A stretch of DNA of 64,000 nucleotides from Verrucomicrobium sp. BvORR106 (GTDB lineage: Bacteria; Verrucomicrobiota; Verrucomicrobiia; Verrucomicrobiales; Verrucomicrobiaceae): positions 184,155-248,154 of the forward strand of contig NZ_BATR01000112.1 of the NCBI RefSeq assembly GCF_000739655.1. Direction: 5' to 3'. Of this stretch, positions 35,087 through 44,226 are shown one piece after another. The notes beneath the pieces were generated by a model that saw only the letters and a program-made list of their open reading frames with translations, made no database searches and had not been told where the DNA came from. The position numbers and the translations under genes were made by a program. Every line of letters starts with the position of its first letter. Positions within the stretch are counted from its first letter, which is position 1.

Positions 35087-36304
35087 ATGAGAGAACGCGA
35101 AGCTGACCCCCCTATGCCCCGGGCCATGAAGGCCGGACGTGCGCTGCTGACGTTGGCATGCGTCATGATCGTGATCGCCGGACTGAAGGCAGGCGCGGGG
35201 TTTCTGGTGCCCATCGTGGTCGCCTTTTTCCTGAGTGTGTTGAGCTTTCCGCTCATGCACTGGCTCATGACCAAGCGGCTGCCGCATATGGTGGCGCTTT
35301 TCATAACGGTGGGGGCCATCGTGCTTACGCTGGGGCTCACCGTGTATGCTGGGGCCAGTCTGTTGCGAAAGTTCCAGAGTGAGGTGCCTGGTTATGTCCA
35401 CAAGCTCAAGACCTATGTGGACCAGACGGGGGCCTGGCTGGAGGAGCGCGGAGTGGAAGGGGCCAAGGATACGGCCAACCAGGTCTTTGACGTGCCCACC
35501 ATCATCTCCCTGGCGACCAATCAGGACGTGGTGAAGAACGTGGCCTCCATGGTGGGGACCACTTTCGGCACGGTGGCCACGTGGCTCGGGTCGACCGTTA
35601 TTGTGCTCGTTGTGATGATGTTCATCCTCATGGAGGCTCCTGGCACCACAAGCAGAGCCTCCGTGGTGGAGCAGGCGGGGGGGCCCAATCTTGCGGTGCT
35701 TCTTCAGTCCGCCACTGACATCCAGAAGTATCTAGGAGTCAAAACGCTCATCAGCGCAGCCACGGGCGTGGCGGCCTTCATCCTCTGTTGGAGTTTCAAT
35801 CTGAAGTACCCTTTGCTTTGGGGGATCCTGGCCTTTGTCTTCAACTACATCCCGGCGGTGGGCTCCACCGCCGCAGGCATCCCGGCGGTTATTGAGGCTC
35901 TGGTGCAGCATGGCGTGGGGCCAGCAGTCGGTGTGGCCATCGGCTATGCTGTGATCAACTTCTGCCTGGACAGCCTTTGGCAGCCTATGCTCATGGGGCG
36001 TCGCTTTGGCATCTCGGGCCTGGTGATTGTGCTCAGCGTCATCTTCTGGGGCTGGTTATGGGGGCCTGCGGGCATGTTCCTGGCGGTCCCGCTCACCATG
36101 ATGATGAAAGTCATCCTGGAGAACACCCAGGAATTCCGCTGGATATCTGTGGCCATGGCCAAGAAGAAGGTTCGCCACGGGGAGGTGGTGCTGGAGGTGC
36201 CAGAACTGGAGGATGATGAGGATACCATGGGCGCCGGAGCGGCCACGGAGCCACCGGCGAACATCCCCCGCACCCGTGTCGAGAGTATCAATCGCACCCG
36301 CTGA
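35087..36304 (+). CDS. AI-2E family (PerM/TqsA-type) membrane transporter
   Basis: A 405-residue polytopic protein with hydrophobic segments at about 19-38, 44-60, 67-90, 160-180, 225-250, 253-275, 283-300 and 320-350. The segments LLWGILAFVFNYIPAVGSTA and LDSLWQPMLMGRRFGISGLV are the family hallmarks. Members export autoinducer-2 in some species, while others are ion antiporters, so the substrate is open. The cytoplasmic C-terminal tail is acidic. ATGs at 35114 and 35126 are alternative starts; AGGAG abuts the 35087 ATG and is too close to act on it. Confidence 0.88.
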   Translation: MREREADPPMPRAMKAGRALLTLACVMIVIAGLKAGAGFLVPIVVAFFLSVLSFPLMHWLMTKRLPHMVALFITVGAIVLTLGLTVYAGASLLRKFQSEVPGYVHKLKTYVDQTGAWLEERGVEGAKDTANQVFDVPTIISLATNQDVVKNVASMVGTTFGTVATWLGSTVIVLVVMMFILMEAPGTTSRASVVEQAGGPNLAVLLQSATDIQKYLGVKTLISAATGVAAFILCWSFNLKYPLLWGILAFVFNYIPAVGSTAAGIPAVIEALVQHGVGPAVGVAIGYAVINFCLDSLWQPMLMGRRFGISGLVIVLSVIFWGWLWGPAGMFLAVPLTMMMKVILENTQEFRWISVAMAKKKVRHGEVVLEVPELEDDEDTMGAGAATEPPANIPRTRVESINRTR

Positions 36305-36335
36305 TCGGGCGGGGGCTGATTCGATTCTGAGCATG

Positions 36336-36364
36336 AAAAAGCCGGCAGAAGGATTCTGCCGGCT
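36336..36364 (-). terminator. Terminator between convergent genes
   Basis: AGCCGGCAGAA pairs perfectly with TTCTGCCGGCT (36340-36364). On the minus strand it is followed by five T, so it ends the DJ-1/PfpI transcript. On the plus strand it may also slow the AI-2E transcript. Confidence 0.82.
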
Positions 36365-36393
36365 AGCGGGGATTCTGATGATTTGAGGTCGTC

Positions 36394-36969
36394 CTAGGCG
36401 CTGGCTTGGCGGCGAGTCCGCTCCTCATCCAGCAACTTCATCCAGGCACCCATGTAGTAGCCGTGGTCGTGGAAGGTGCGACCGCTCACAAGGTTGCCAT
36501 CCACCACGCAAGCTTCGTTCACGAAGATGCCGCCGCAGACTTCCAGGTCGAACTGGCACTTGGGCACGGTGGCCATCCGGCGACCGCGTACGCAATCGGC
36601 CCGGGCAGGAATCTCCACGCCATGGCAAACACTGGCGATGGGCAGGTTCTTCTCAAAGAAGTACTTTGTCACATTCAGCAGGTCTTGATCCTCCCGGATG
36701 TACTCCGGAGCCCGGCCGCCGCTGAAGAAGATCCCGGCGTATTCTTCCGCATTGATTTCGGCAAAGGTGACGTCGGCATTGATCGTGTAGCCCTCCCATT
36801 CTTTCGTGATGGTCCAGCCCGGCTTCACTTCATGCATCACCATCTGGTAGCGACGCTTTTCAGGAGCGGCCACGACGGGCTGGTAGCCGCCTTCGATGAG
36901 GCGGTAAAAGGGGTACAGGGTGTCCACGGTCTCGGTGGCGTCGCCGACAATGATGAGTACTTTTTCCAT
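36394..36969 (-). CDS. DJ-1/PfpI family protein
   Basis: A 191-residue class I glutamine-amidotransferase-like fold. KVLIIVGDATETVDTLYPFY is the first strand with the conserved acidic loop. GIFFSGGRAPEYIRED gives the second conserved loop, and IASVCHGVEI carries the nucleophile Cys in the elbow, followed by His. Such proteins act as glyoxalase III/deglycase, chaperone or peptidase; sequence alone does not decide. It is transcribed alone, convergent with the AI-2E permease. Confidence 0.88.
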   Translation of the reverse strand: MEKVLIIVGDATETVDTLYPFYRLIEGGYQPVVAAPEKRRYQMVMHEVKPGWTITKEWEGYTINADVTFAEINAEEYAGIFFSGGRAPEYIREDQDLLNVTKYFFEKNLPIASVCHGVEIPARADCVRGRRMATVPKCQFDLEVCGGIFVNEACVVDGNLVSGRTFHDHGYYMGAWMKLLDEERTRRQASA

Positions 36970-37112
36970 GGTGAAAGATCGGAAGGGTGACTGAGAACTT
37001 GCTCACTGCATGATGGCAGGCGGAAAAAGAGGTGACAACGGGTCGATTGTGCACGTCGTTGCACACTGTGAGCTGAGCTAAAGGCCAGCGCGAACCGGAG
37101 CACTCGGTCCCC

Positions 37113-38115
37113 ATGGAGGAGGTTGCCAGGGCGGCCGGCGTCTCCCGGTCCACGGTATCCCGCGCCTTGAGCAATCATCCGAGGCTTCCCGCGGAGCGCT
37201 GTGTTGCCATCCAGAGTCTGGCAGCAGCGATGGGCTACCGGCGCAACGCCATGGTGTCTGCCTTGATGGCAGATCTCAAATCCCACCGGCGGCCGCGTAC
37301 CGTGAATACCGTGGCTTACGTGACAGCGCACCCCACCCGGGAAGGATGGCGGCAGCCCAACCCGAGCTTCATCGAATACTATGAAGGGGCGCGTGATCGT
37401 GCCGCAGAGCAGGGTTATCTACTCGAGACTTTCTGGATTCAGGATCCCGCCCTGGGGGTGGAGCGGTTTAACAAGATGCTGCACACCCGGCACATCCGGG
37501 GTGTCCTGATTGCCCCGATGCCCGAGCCCAACGGCACCGTGCCGCTGTGTTGGGGGCATCACGTGGCCATCGCCATCGGGCACACCCTGCTGGAGCCGGC
37601 CGTCTCCCGGGTGGTCCCCAATTTCTATCAGGGGAACCTCGTGACGCTTGAGCATCTGCACGCCCAAGGGGCCCGCCGCATCGGGTTTGCCACGGATGCC
37701 AAAACTCATGAGCGGGTGCAGCTCTCGTGGTTGGCGGCCTATCTGGTCTTTCAGCAACGATTGCCTGCCAGTCGTCGGCTGCCTCCATTCATCTGCCCAG
37801 ACGCCGAAGGGACTGGCATGGCTGAGTGGATGCATGCCCATCGTCCTGATGCCGTGGTGGGGACGCAAAATCAAATCCTGGGCTGGGATCAAAGCGACCG
37901 GCACCCGTGTGAACACGCCGGGAGGGCTCACCTTTGCCAGCCTCAACACGGGGCGACTCCCTGGAGACCCCCCAGGGATCAATCAGCAATCGCGACTGGT
38001 TGGGGCGACCGGGGTAGATCTGGTGATCGGCCAGATCCATCGAAATGAACAGGGGATTCCCGACCAGCCGATGCTGACGCTCGTGCCAGGCGTCTGGCAG
38101 GGCGGCGCGAGATGA
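37113..38115 (+). pseudogene. LacI-family transcriptional regulator with a frameshift
   Basis: MEEVARAAGVSRSTVSRALS is the LacI HTH, and a periplasmic-binding-protein-like effector domain follows. The frame reads normally to PDAVVGTQNQILGW, then turns to nonsense (SDRHPCEHAGRAH). The +1 frame resumes the family sequence as IKATGTRVNTPGGLTFASLN and continues (INQQSRLVGATGVDLVIGQI) to a stop at 38113-38115. One extra G at about 37884-37887 (CTGGGCTGGGATC) explains this. Either the gene is broken, with loss of the last part of the effector domain, or the base is a sequencing error. The in-frame product would end at 38048 with a scrambled tail. It is divergent from the DJ-1 gene. Confidence 0.8.
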
Positions 38116-38125
38116 TCCGGAGCCT

Positions 38126-39655
38126 CTACTGATTGGGGATGAGCACGAGCACCGTGGCAGACCGAACCTTCTCGATGATGGCTTCTGAGTCCTCGGGGTT
38201 CGAGGCAACAGGGACATCAAGGAGGGGTTTGGCGTCCGGGATGGATTCTATGAAACTCCTCAGTGACTTGCTTTTGACGGCATAGTTGACGTTTTGCAGG
38301 GCCTCGCCCTGGGAGTTTGCGGTGAGCTTGGAGCGGATGACGCCCACCACCCAGCCACTCTTTTGGTGCACCAGGGCACCGCCAGAATTTCCACCCTGCA
38401 CGGGGACGGAGATCTGGTAGGAGTTTTCATCGTCTCGCAGTCCCCGGGTGCTGCTGATGGTGCCCTCCGTGAACTTGGGTTCGATCCCCTGCAGCGTGGG
38501 CTGGGGGAATCCGACCGTAAAGACATTGGTGCCCAGGGAGGGTTCCCCCATGGTGATGGGCAGCCAGGCTGCGGGCGTCAGCTCCACTTTGAGCAACGCA
38601 AGATCCCGGCCTTCATCGCTTTTCACCACCCGGGCATTGACGATCTTGCCCGCCGACGTTCTGACTTCGACGTTCACTGCTCCTCGAACCACGTGATGGT
38701 TGGTGATGAGCCATCCGCTCTGGGCCACGAAAAAGCCTGTGCCCATGGAGCGATACTTCTGGTCTGCGAACAGTGGTGAGACCGTGCCGGGAAGCGCGGG
38801 CTGGGTGGGCTGAATGTTGCTGCGTGGATCTGCCAGGCCGTAGATGGCGCGTGCGAACTCTGAGGGGGATCCTTGAGCGCCAAACCACTTCCGGAGCACG
38901 GGATTCTCGGTCATCTTGGCTAAGAGAGCCCGCTCCATATGGAGTTGTACATTGGTACGAAGGCTTCCGTCCTGCAGGGCCGTTTCCGTCTCCGTGTTTA
39001 CTTGTTCCAACGCGGTAAGCAGGGCATCCGCCACGGCATCGTTGCCTCCGGTGACGTGCAGGCTGAGCTGCGAGCGGATGCGCTTCCGGTCCGTCTCGCG
39101 GCGCTCTCTCGCCATATCGGCATCCTTTTGCTTCACTTCATCATCGGCCTTCTTCTGAGCGGCTTCGATCACTGCTATCTGATGACTGCTCGAGTTCTCG
39201 ATCCGGCGCCTTTCAATCCAGCCCATGCCCCAGCGGATCAGGAAGATGAGGGCAATGAAGGACACCACGCCGATGCCGATCATCGCGTACAGGGCATTGG
39301 TTTCGGCCTTTTCTTGTGCAGCCTTGGCGGCGGCGGCTTCAGGAGATTGAGGTGGCCTTGGTTGACCTGGGCCGTGTGCTCGGGGTGGGCCGGGGCGGAC
39401 GGAGGCCTTGTGTGGCGGTGGATTGGGGTGAAAGGCTTGGTCGGGCGCGGGCTTCTGTGGTGCCGCAGATTCCGTTTTCGGCGGAGGCGGGGCTGGCGGT
39501 GAAGCCAGCGTGGCCACGGGAATCACGGGCTCGGGAGGCGGCGGTGCCACGGCGAACACCTGACCGCAGCCGGGGCAGCGTATGTGCCCCTGCAGGAGGG
39601 TGGTGTCCATCTTCAGGCTGACCTGGCAATGCGGGCAGGCAAAATTGGCGATCAT
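38126..39655 (-). CDS. Membrane-anchored trypsin-like serine protease with N-terminal zinc ribbon
   Basis: A 509-residue protein from ATG 39655. Residues 7-30 hold two CxxC pairs (CPHC and CPGC), an MJ0042-type zinc ribbon. A Pro-rich linker follows (about 36-105), a membrane segment (about 121-142), a charged coiled coil (about 150-195), and an HtrA-like protease domain with H321 (ITNHHVV), D351 (GRDLALLK) and S424 (QGGNSGGALV). No PDZ domain is present. The ribbon should be cytoplasmic and the protease periplasmic, so it may transmit a signal or degrade envelope proteins. Its stop is 10 bp from the end of the frameshifted LacI gene. Confidence 0.88.
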   Translation of the reverse strand: MIANFACPHCQVSLKMDTTLLQGHIRCPGCGQVFAVAPPPPEPVIPVATLASPPAPPPPKTESAAPQKPAPDQAFHPNPPPHKASVRPGPPRAHGPGQPRPPQSPEAAAAKAAQEKAETNALYAMIGIGVVSFIALIFLIRWGMGWIERRRIENSSSHQIAVIEAAQKKADDEVKQKDADMARERRETDRKRIRSQLSLHVTGGNDAVADALLTALEQVNTETETALQDGSLRTNVQLHMERALLAKMTENPVLRKWFGAQGSPSEFARAIYGLADPRSNIQPTQPALPGTVSPLFADQKYRSMGTGFFVAQSGWLITNHHVVRGAVNVEVRTSAGKIVNARVVKSDEGRDLALLKVELTPAAWLPITMGEPSLGTNVFTVGFPQPTLQGIEPKFTEGTISSTRGLRDDENSYQISVPVQGGNSGGALVHQKSGWVVGVIRSKLTANSQGEALQNVNYAVKSKSLRSFIESIPDAKPLLDVPVASNPEDSEAIIEKVRSATVLVLIPNQ

Positions 39656-39912
39656 GGAAAGACTCCTGCGGTGGAGTTTACGCCATGAGGTCGTGGAAAG
39701 GTAGATGTTTCTTTGCGTCGCGGAAAATTTCAGAGCATGGCGCAAGGCGTGGTGGGTGGCCGCAACAGGGAAGGTGGTTGCCGACGTTGGCGCGGATTGT
39801 CATCTCAGGGATATCAGCGCGGTATGTAGAACTCACTTCGGAGCTCTGGTCCGCCCGTCCATATACTCAGGGTGGCGGCTCGTGTCTCGCCTTACCCTGG
39901 GCTAGCATGTGC

Positions 39913-39961
39913 GACGCCCTTGGCGTCAGGGTGGCATTCTGGGGAGGGCTTCGTCCCCAGA
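39913..39961. repeat. Tandem short hairpins in the protease-purU gap
   Basis: GACGCC-CTT-GGCGTC (39913-39927) is followed by TCTGGGG...CCCCAGA (39938-39961). They lie 25 bp beyond the purU stop and have no T tract, so they look like REP-type hairpins more than a classic terminator. The rest of the 330-bp gap 39656-39985 shows nothing I can support. Confidence 0.45.
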
Positions 39962-39985
39962 TGCGTGCAGGTCAGAAACTTGTTC

Positions 39986-40846
39986 TCAGGAGAAGACGAC
40001 GGTCTTGTTGTGGTACACCAGCACTTTGTCTCTCACATGCCACCAGAGGGCTTTGGCGAGCACAGTCTTTTCCAGGTCTTTGCCCAGTCGGACGAGATCA
40101 GCCACGCTGTCCTCATGGGTGACGCGCATCACGTCCTGATGGATAATGGGGCCCTGGTCCAGGTCTGCCGTCACATAGTGACTGGTGGCACCGATGATCT
40201 TCACTCCGCGTTCATAGGCCTGGTGGTAGGGCTTGGCCCCGACAAAGGCTGGCAGGAATGAGTGATGGATGTTGAGGATCTGATTGGGGAACTCATGGAT
40301 CAGTCCCTCACTCAAGATTTGCATGTACCGGGCCAGCACCACGGTATCGACCCGGTGCTCGCGAAGCAGATCGATCTGAGCCTTCTCCTGCGATGCCTTG
40401 GTGGCAGGGCTCATGGGAAAGCAGTGGAAGGGAATGCCAAATCTCTCAGCCGCAGGGCGGAGATGTTCGTGGTTGCTCACGATCACCGGGATCTCGACTG
40501 GGAGCTCGCCTGCTTCATGTCGGGACAGCAGGTCGTAGAGGCAATGGCTCTCCTTTGAGACAAAGAGGGCGACCCGCTTGCGCTCGCTGGAGAAATGCAG
40601 CGTCCAGCCCATGCGGTATTTTTCACCCAGCGGGGCGAAGGCGGCAGAGATCTCCTCCTTGGCCAACGTGAAGTTTTCCACCGCCCACTCCACTCGCATG
40701 AAAAACAAATTCTCCGGCGGATCAATGTGCTGCTCCAGATCCAGAATGTTTCCTTGATGGGCAAAGATAAAGCCCGTCACCGCGTGAACCAAGCCCGGTT
40801 GATCGGGGCAGTGGATGAGGAGGGTAGCTGTGTCTGATGAGGGCAT
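39986..40846 (-). CDS. purU: Formyltetrahydrofolate deformylase
   Basis: A 286-residue enzyme that hydrolyses 10-formyl-THF to THF and formate, which feeds PurT-type purine synthesis and balances one-carbon units. The N-terminal ACT domain (about 5-80, LLIHCPDQPGLVHAVTGFIF) is followed by the formyltransferase domain: VIVSNHEHL, VLARYMQILS, the catalytic Asn-His (NIHHSFLPAFVGAKPYHQAY) and Asp (TADLDQGPII). Length matches PurU. ATG 40846 is preferred to TTG 40852. Confidence 0.95.
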   Translation of the reverse strand: MPSSDTATLLIHCPDQPGLVHAVTGFIFAHQGNILDLEQHIDPPENLFFMRVEWAVENFTLAKEEISAAFAPLGEKYRMGWTLHFSSERKRVALFVSKESHCLYDLLSRHEAGELPVEIPVIVSNHEHLRPAAERFGIPFHCFPMSPATKASQEKAQIDLLREHRVDTVVLARYMQILSEGLIHEFPNQILNIHHSFLPAFVGAKPYHQAYERGVKIIGATSHYVTADLDQGPIIHQDVMRVTHEDSVADLVRLGKDLEKTVLAKALWWHVRDKVLVYHNKTVVFS

Positions 40847-40908
40847 GAGCAAAAGGGGCGGAGATCGCCCGGATTGCCGGTCTCAACTCCACATAGTAAG
40901 GGAGAAAG

Positions 40909-40990
40909 TGCGCGGGAAGGGACTCGAACCCTTAAGCCTTTCGGCACAAGATCCTTAGTCTTGCGCGTATACCAATTCCGCCACCCGCGC
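40909..40990 (-). tRNA. tRNA-Leu (anticodon AAG)
   Basis: An 82-nt class II tRNA on the minus strand: acceptor GCGCGGG/CCCGCGC with discriminator A, a D arm with GGAATTGGTA, anticodon stem-loop CAAGA-CTAAGGA-TCTTG, a long variable arm with GCC-GAAA-GGC, and a T arm with GGTTCGAGTCC. CCA is not encoded. The loop gives anticodon AAG. The class II arm and D-loop fit Leu, and the loop equals the bacterial GAG loop with A for G at position 34. A34 outside tRNA-Arg(ACG) is uncommon in bacteria. Confidence 0.93.
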
Positions 40991-41008
40991 TGGTCGAGAG
41001 GGGCTTTC

Positions 41009-41036
41009 TATGTACGCCAGACCTGAAAATGTGCAA
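41009..41036 (-). promoter_or_regulatory. Candidate sigma70 promoter of tRNA-Leu
   Basis: On the minus strand TTGCAC and TACATA are separated by 16 bp. The -10 lies 18 bp before the tRNA 5' end, so the leader would be about 12 nt. It resembles the arrangement before tRNA-Arg. The remainder of the gap up to 41283 shows nothing else. Confidence 0.4.
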
Positions 41037-41283
41037 GCATCTTTTGCAAAGTTTCTGCGAAGTTTTTTGAGAGCCGCGAAACGATGGGTGGCGACCCCAA
41101 GTGGAAGAGGATGAGACCGGTGCGACTTCTCACCGAAGAGCCGTCTGATCACAGCACGCTTTGCGGTCGCGTCGCAATTCCAGCGACGTCGTGAGCGCCC
41201 AGAGAGCCTCGTACCTCCGGAAACAAAAAGGCACCCGTCTGTGAAGAACGGGTGCCGAAGGTGGACAGTCGCCAAGGAGGGGC

Positions 41284-41832
41284 TTAGCGCGGGTCGCGTC
41301 CCGTCATTTCCACGAACTGCTGACGGAGGCTGTGGCAGCGCTCAGACCACGCGCCCACCTCACGCTGCAGTTCCATGACCTGCTTTTCCAGCCAAAGACA
41401 ACGTTGTTTGAGATTCGCATTGGCCTCGCCAGTGCCAAACTCTTCGCCATACCCGAGGCTGATCTCCTGAGTGCCGCGCACGCGATGGGGGCTGGCCTTA
41501 AAGAAAGGGAGGTCGCTCAGGCGGGTCTTGGTGCCTTCCAGCGTGTTGATGACGGAGACGTTCTCGTCGATTTCACCCGTGGCGAGAAATTCCTGAAGGG
41601 TGCCCACACTGGTAGGGCCGTAGAGGAAGTTGTCAGACATCTCCACCAGCCAGTCCATCTGCAGGGCCGTTACCATCGGGGCCCGCATCCATGTCCGCCG
41701 ATCATCATTGGAGACTCGGTCCATCGGGGAGATCTTGGCTTCCGCCGCCCAGATCCTCAGCTGGTCCAAAGGGGCGGGTCCAAAGATCTCGTTGCCTGCC
41801 ACTTTTAGGAGATACCAGTGATTGCCATCCAT
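41284..41832 (-). CDS. Protein with two GYF_2-like domains and a coiled coil
   Basis: A 182-residue protein from ATG 41832. Residues about 4-50 (HWYLLKVAGNEIFGPAPLDQ, LRIWAAEAKISPMDRV) match GYF_2. Residues about 60-105 (WLVEMSDNFLYGPTSVGTLQ, EFLATGEIDENV) are a second, more diverged copy. Residues about 140-175 form a coiled coil (LKQRCLWLEKQVMELQREVG). GYF_2 domains are thought to bind proline-rich peptides. There is no signal peptide or membrane segment. Function is unknown. Confidence 0.75.
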   Translation of the reverse strand: MDGNHWYLLKVAGNEIFGPAPLDQLRIWAAEAKISPMDRVSNDDRRTWMRAPMVTALQMDWLVEMSDNFLYGPTSVGTLQEFLATGEIDENVSVINTLEGTKTRLSDLPFFKASPHRVRGTQEISLGYGEEFGTGEANANLKQRCLWLEKQVMELQREVGAWSERCHSLRQQFVEMTGRDPR

Positions 41833-41945
41833 AAAAAATATCCTAGCGGAAACGCAGATGGCGAGCCAAGACAAAAATGTTGGGCGATGAGAGGCGTATT
41901 ATTTTCATGATGGTTTTACGCGCAGTTTTTGGCTATGCTCTTTTC

Positions 41946-42725
41946 ATGGTCGAGGCGCTTCTTCATGTGACACGGCAGAGAGCAGGGATGGTGGTCATGG
42001 GCCTCGCCTTCCTCACGAGCTGCAAGGGGGTGCCCATGTCTGATGCTCCCGCGGGCTCTCCCATCAGTGGGCTTCCTCAAAAGGAGGAGAAGGTGGATCC
42101 GGCTTCGGTGCTGTCCATGACCTTCGAGGAGGCGAAGAAGATCAGTCCGAAAAGCCTGGAAATCCCTCCCTTCTACAAGGTGGCAGCTGATGAAATTACC
42201 GTGCTCAAGACGGACCCGGCCGGTCAACCGCTCCGGGTGCGGGCTCGGGGCAAGGTGTACATGCAGGTGGATTTTCGGGAGCAACTCCGCTCCCTGGGGC
42301 AGGAGGCTTACATCGAGAGCGGCGGTGAGTTGATCGTGCGGGGCAAGCCACTTTTGCAACGTGGTCGCAGTGTGGTCGAGGGCCTGAGCGACTACACCGT
42401 CTTTTACATCAAAGGACTGCGTCTGCAGGTGATCGGGAGTCACCGCAAGACCACTCAGGATGCGACTGGGATCCCGGTGGTGATGCCAGAATGGAAGCGC
42501 TCGTGGAAAGAGGGGCCCAATCCACTGCTGCCGGCGTTGTCGCCGGAGGACGTCCCCAAAGAGATCCGGTCAAGTCCGTTGCTCCCTCCCGTGGATGGGG
42601 CCAGCGACATCCCGCAGATGCTGCCCCCGGAGACCCCGCCCCCACCACCCTTGAAGTCCAAGAATGCACCTGCAGACGCGGTGGAGTCCCCGGACGACAA
42701 GCCCGCCGCGACCGAAGGTCAATAG
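41946..42725 (+). CDS. Putative lipoprotein, OstA/LptA-like mid-region, Pro-rich tail
   Basis: About 259 residues. A leader (RAGMVVMGLAFLTSCKG) contains the lipobox LTSC, so the mature protein would start at that Cys, lipid-anchored. The middle (about 75-150) has short beta-type segments (PLRVRARGKVYMQVDF, EAYIESGGELIVRGKP) that loosely recall the repeated strands of the LptA/OstA fold; this likeness is weak. The tail (about 175-259) is rich in Pro, Ser and acidic residues and likely disordered. An ATG at 41907 would give a longer leader. I do not recognise the family. Confidence 0.65.
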   Translation: MVEALLHVTRQRAGMVVMGLAFLTSCKGVPMSDAPAGSPISGLPQKEEKVDPASVLSMTFEEAKKISPKSLEIPPFYKVAADEITVLKTDPAGQPLRVRARGKVYMQVDFREQLRSLGQEAYIESGGELIVRGKPLLQRGRSVVEGLSDYTVFYIKGLRLQVIGSHRKTTQDATGIPVVMPEWKRSWKEGPNPLLPALSPEDVPKEIRSSPLLPPVDGASDIPQMLPPETPPPPPLKSKNAPADAVESPDDKPAATEGQ

Positions 42726-42800
42726 GACGGGGGTGATGGTGAGGATGGGTTATTTCCGGTCCCCCGGCAAGATTCAGGCTGCGTGGCACGCATTTGTGCC

Positions 42801-44168
42801 ATGAAACGTCGTGCTCTTTTCCTGGCTGGCTGGATTCTCTGCGCTGCGGTCTGCCCTGTAGGGGCGCAAGAAAGCGGTGGATGGAAGGCCGCTGCCGCTT
42901 CAGCAAAGATCACTCCCAAGGAGCCCATGTGGATGGCGGGCTATGCCTCCCGGACGGGTCCGTCTGAAGGGGTGACTCAGGATCTCTTTGCGAAGGTGCT
43001 GGTGCTTGAGGATGGTCAGGGCGGCCGGTTCGTGACCTTGACGATGGATCTCATCGGCATTCCCAGCTCCCTGAGGAGCTCCGTGGTGGAGGCATTGCGG
43101 AAACAACATCAGCTCCCGCCAGAGCGGGTGTTCATGAACTGTTCCCACACCCACTGCGGACCGGAGTTCAGGGTGGGAAAGTCTCTCTACCTAGAGGTGA
43201 TGGATCATGGAGACAACCGGAGTGCCGAGTATGGAGCCTGGCTGGCCGGGGAACTGGCGCGGATTACGGGTGAGGCCATCCAGCGCTTGGCGCCTGTCAA
43301 GTTGAGCGCGACCCACGCCCGCTGTGGTTTTGCCATGAACCGTCGGCTGCCCACCCGGCTTGGGTACAAGAACAGCCCATATCCAGATGGTCCGGTGGAT
43401 CAAGCCGTGCCGGTGCTGGAGGTGCAGGGGGCAGATGGCAAGCTGCTGGCAGTCATGTTTGGCTATGCTTGCCACAATACGACGCTGAGCTTTCAGCAGT
43501 TTTGCGGGGACTATGCCGGCTATGCGCAGGAGTACCTGGAGGCAGCGCATCCTGGTGCAGTGGCCCTTTTCGTGATGGGTTGTGGGGGTGATCAGAATCC
43601 GTACCCACGGGGGAAACTGGAGCTGGCCCAGCAGCATGGGCGGGCTCTCGCCAATGCGGTGGAGGCAGCCCTCACCGTCACGCAAAAGCAATTGGTTCTC
43701 GGACCCGTAAAAGCTGCCATGGGCACAGTAGTGCTGCCCTTCGCCCCTCCGCCGTCCAAGGCTGAGCTGGAGAAGTTGGCGGCTTCCACGAACCGCTGGG
43801 AGGCGGCTCACGCGAGCATGCAGCTCAAGAAGCTGGAGGTGGAAGGGAAGCTGGCCTCCAGCTATAACTATCCTGTTCAAGTCGTAAAGCTCGGCTCTGA
43901 CTTCACCCTGGTCGCCCTGGGAGGGGAGGTGGTGGTGGACTACGCATTGAGACTGAAGCAGGAACTGCCCAAAAAATCCACCGTCTGGGTGGCTGGCTAC
44001 TCCAATGATGTCATGGGCTACATCCCCAGCCGCCGTGTCCTCGAAGAGGGTGGGTACGAAGCTGGCGGAGCCATGCTCTACACTGCTCATCCCGGTCCCT
44101 GGAAACCGGAGGTGGAAGAGTTGATCATCAGTAAAGTTCACGAACTGGACCGGCAGTTGGCTGAGTGA
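42801..44168 (+). CDS. Neutral/alkaline ceramidase-like secreted protein
   Basis: A 455-residue protein with signal peptide MKRRALFLAGWILCAAVCPV, cleaved near GAQ. KITPKEPMWMAGYASRTGPS is the N-terminal block of the neutral/alkaline non-lysosomal ceramidase family, MNCSHTHCGPE carries the Zn-binding His pair, and FVMGCGGDQNPYPRG, LALGGEVVVDYALR-type and GYSNDVMGYIPS blocks follow in family order. Verrucomicrobia and Planctomycetes carry many of these short versions that lack the C-terminal domain of true ceramidases, so amide-lipid hydrolysis is plausible but not certain. Three further co-directional genes lead to 46457. Confidence 0.87.
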   Translation: MKRRALFLAGWILCAAVCPVGAQESGGWKAAAASAKITPKEPMWMAGYASRTGPSEGVTQDLFAKVLVLEDGQGGRFVTLTMDLIGIPSSLRSSVVEALRKQHQLPPERVFMNCSHTHCGPEFRVGKSLYLEVMDHGDNRSAEYGAWLAGELARITGEAIQRLAPVKLSATHARCGFAMNRRLPTRLGYKNSPYPDGPVDQAVPVLEVQGADGKLLAVMFGYACHNTTLSFQQFCGDYAGYAQEYLEAAHPGAVALFVMGCGGDQNPYPRGKLELAQQHGRALANAVEAALTVTQKQLVLGPVKAAMGTVVLPFAPPPSKAELEKLAASTNRWEAAHASMQLKKLEVEGKLASSYNYPVQVVKLGSDFTLVALGGEVVVDYALRLKQELPKKSTVWVAGYSNDVMGYIPSRRVLEEGGYEAGGAMLYTAHPGPWKPEVEELIISKVHELDRQLAE

Positions 44169-44226
44169 TCCTCCAGCAGTCTGCGTTATTCTACCCTTAC
44201 ACGTATTGCACTTCGCTTTGTCTCCC

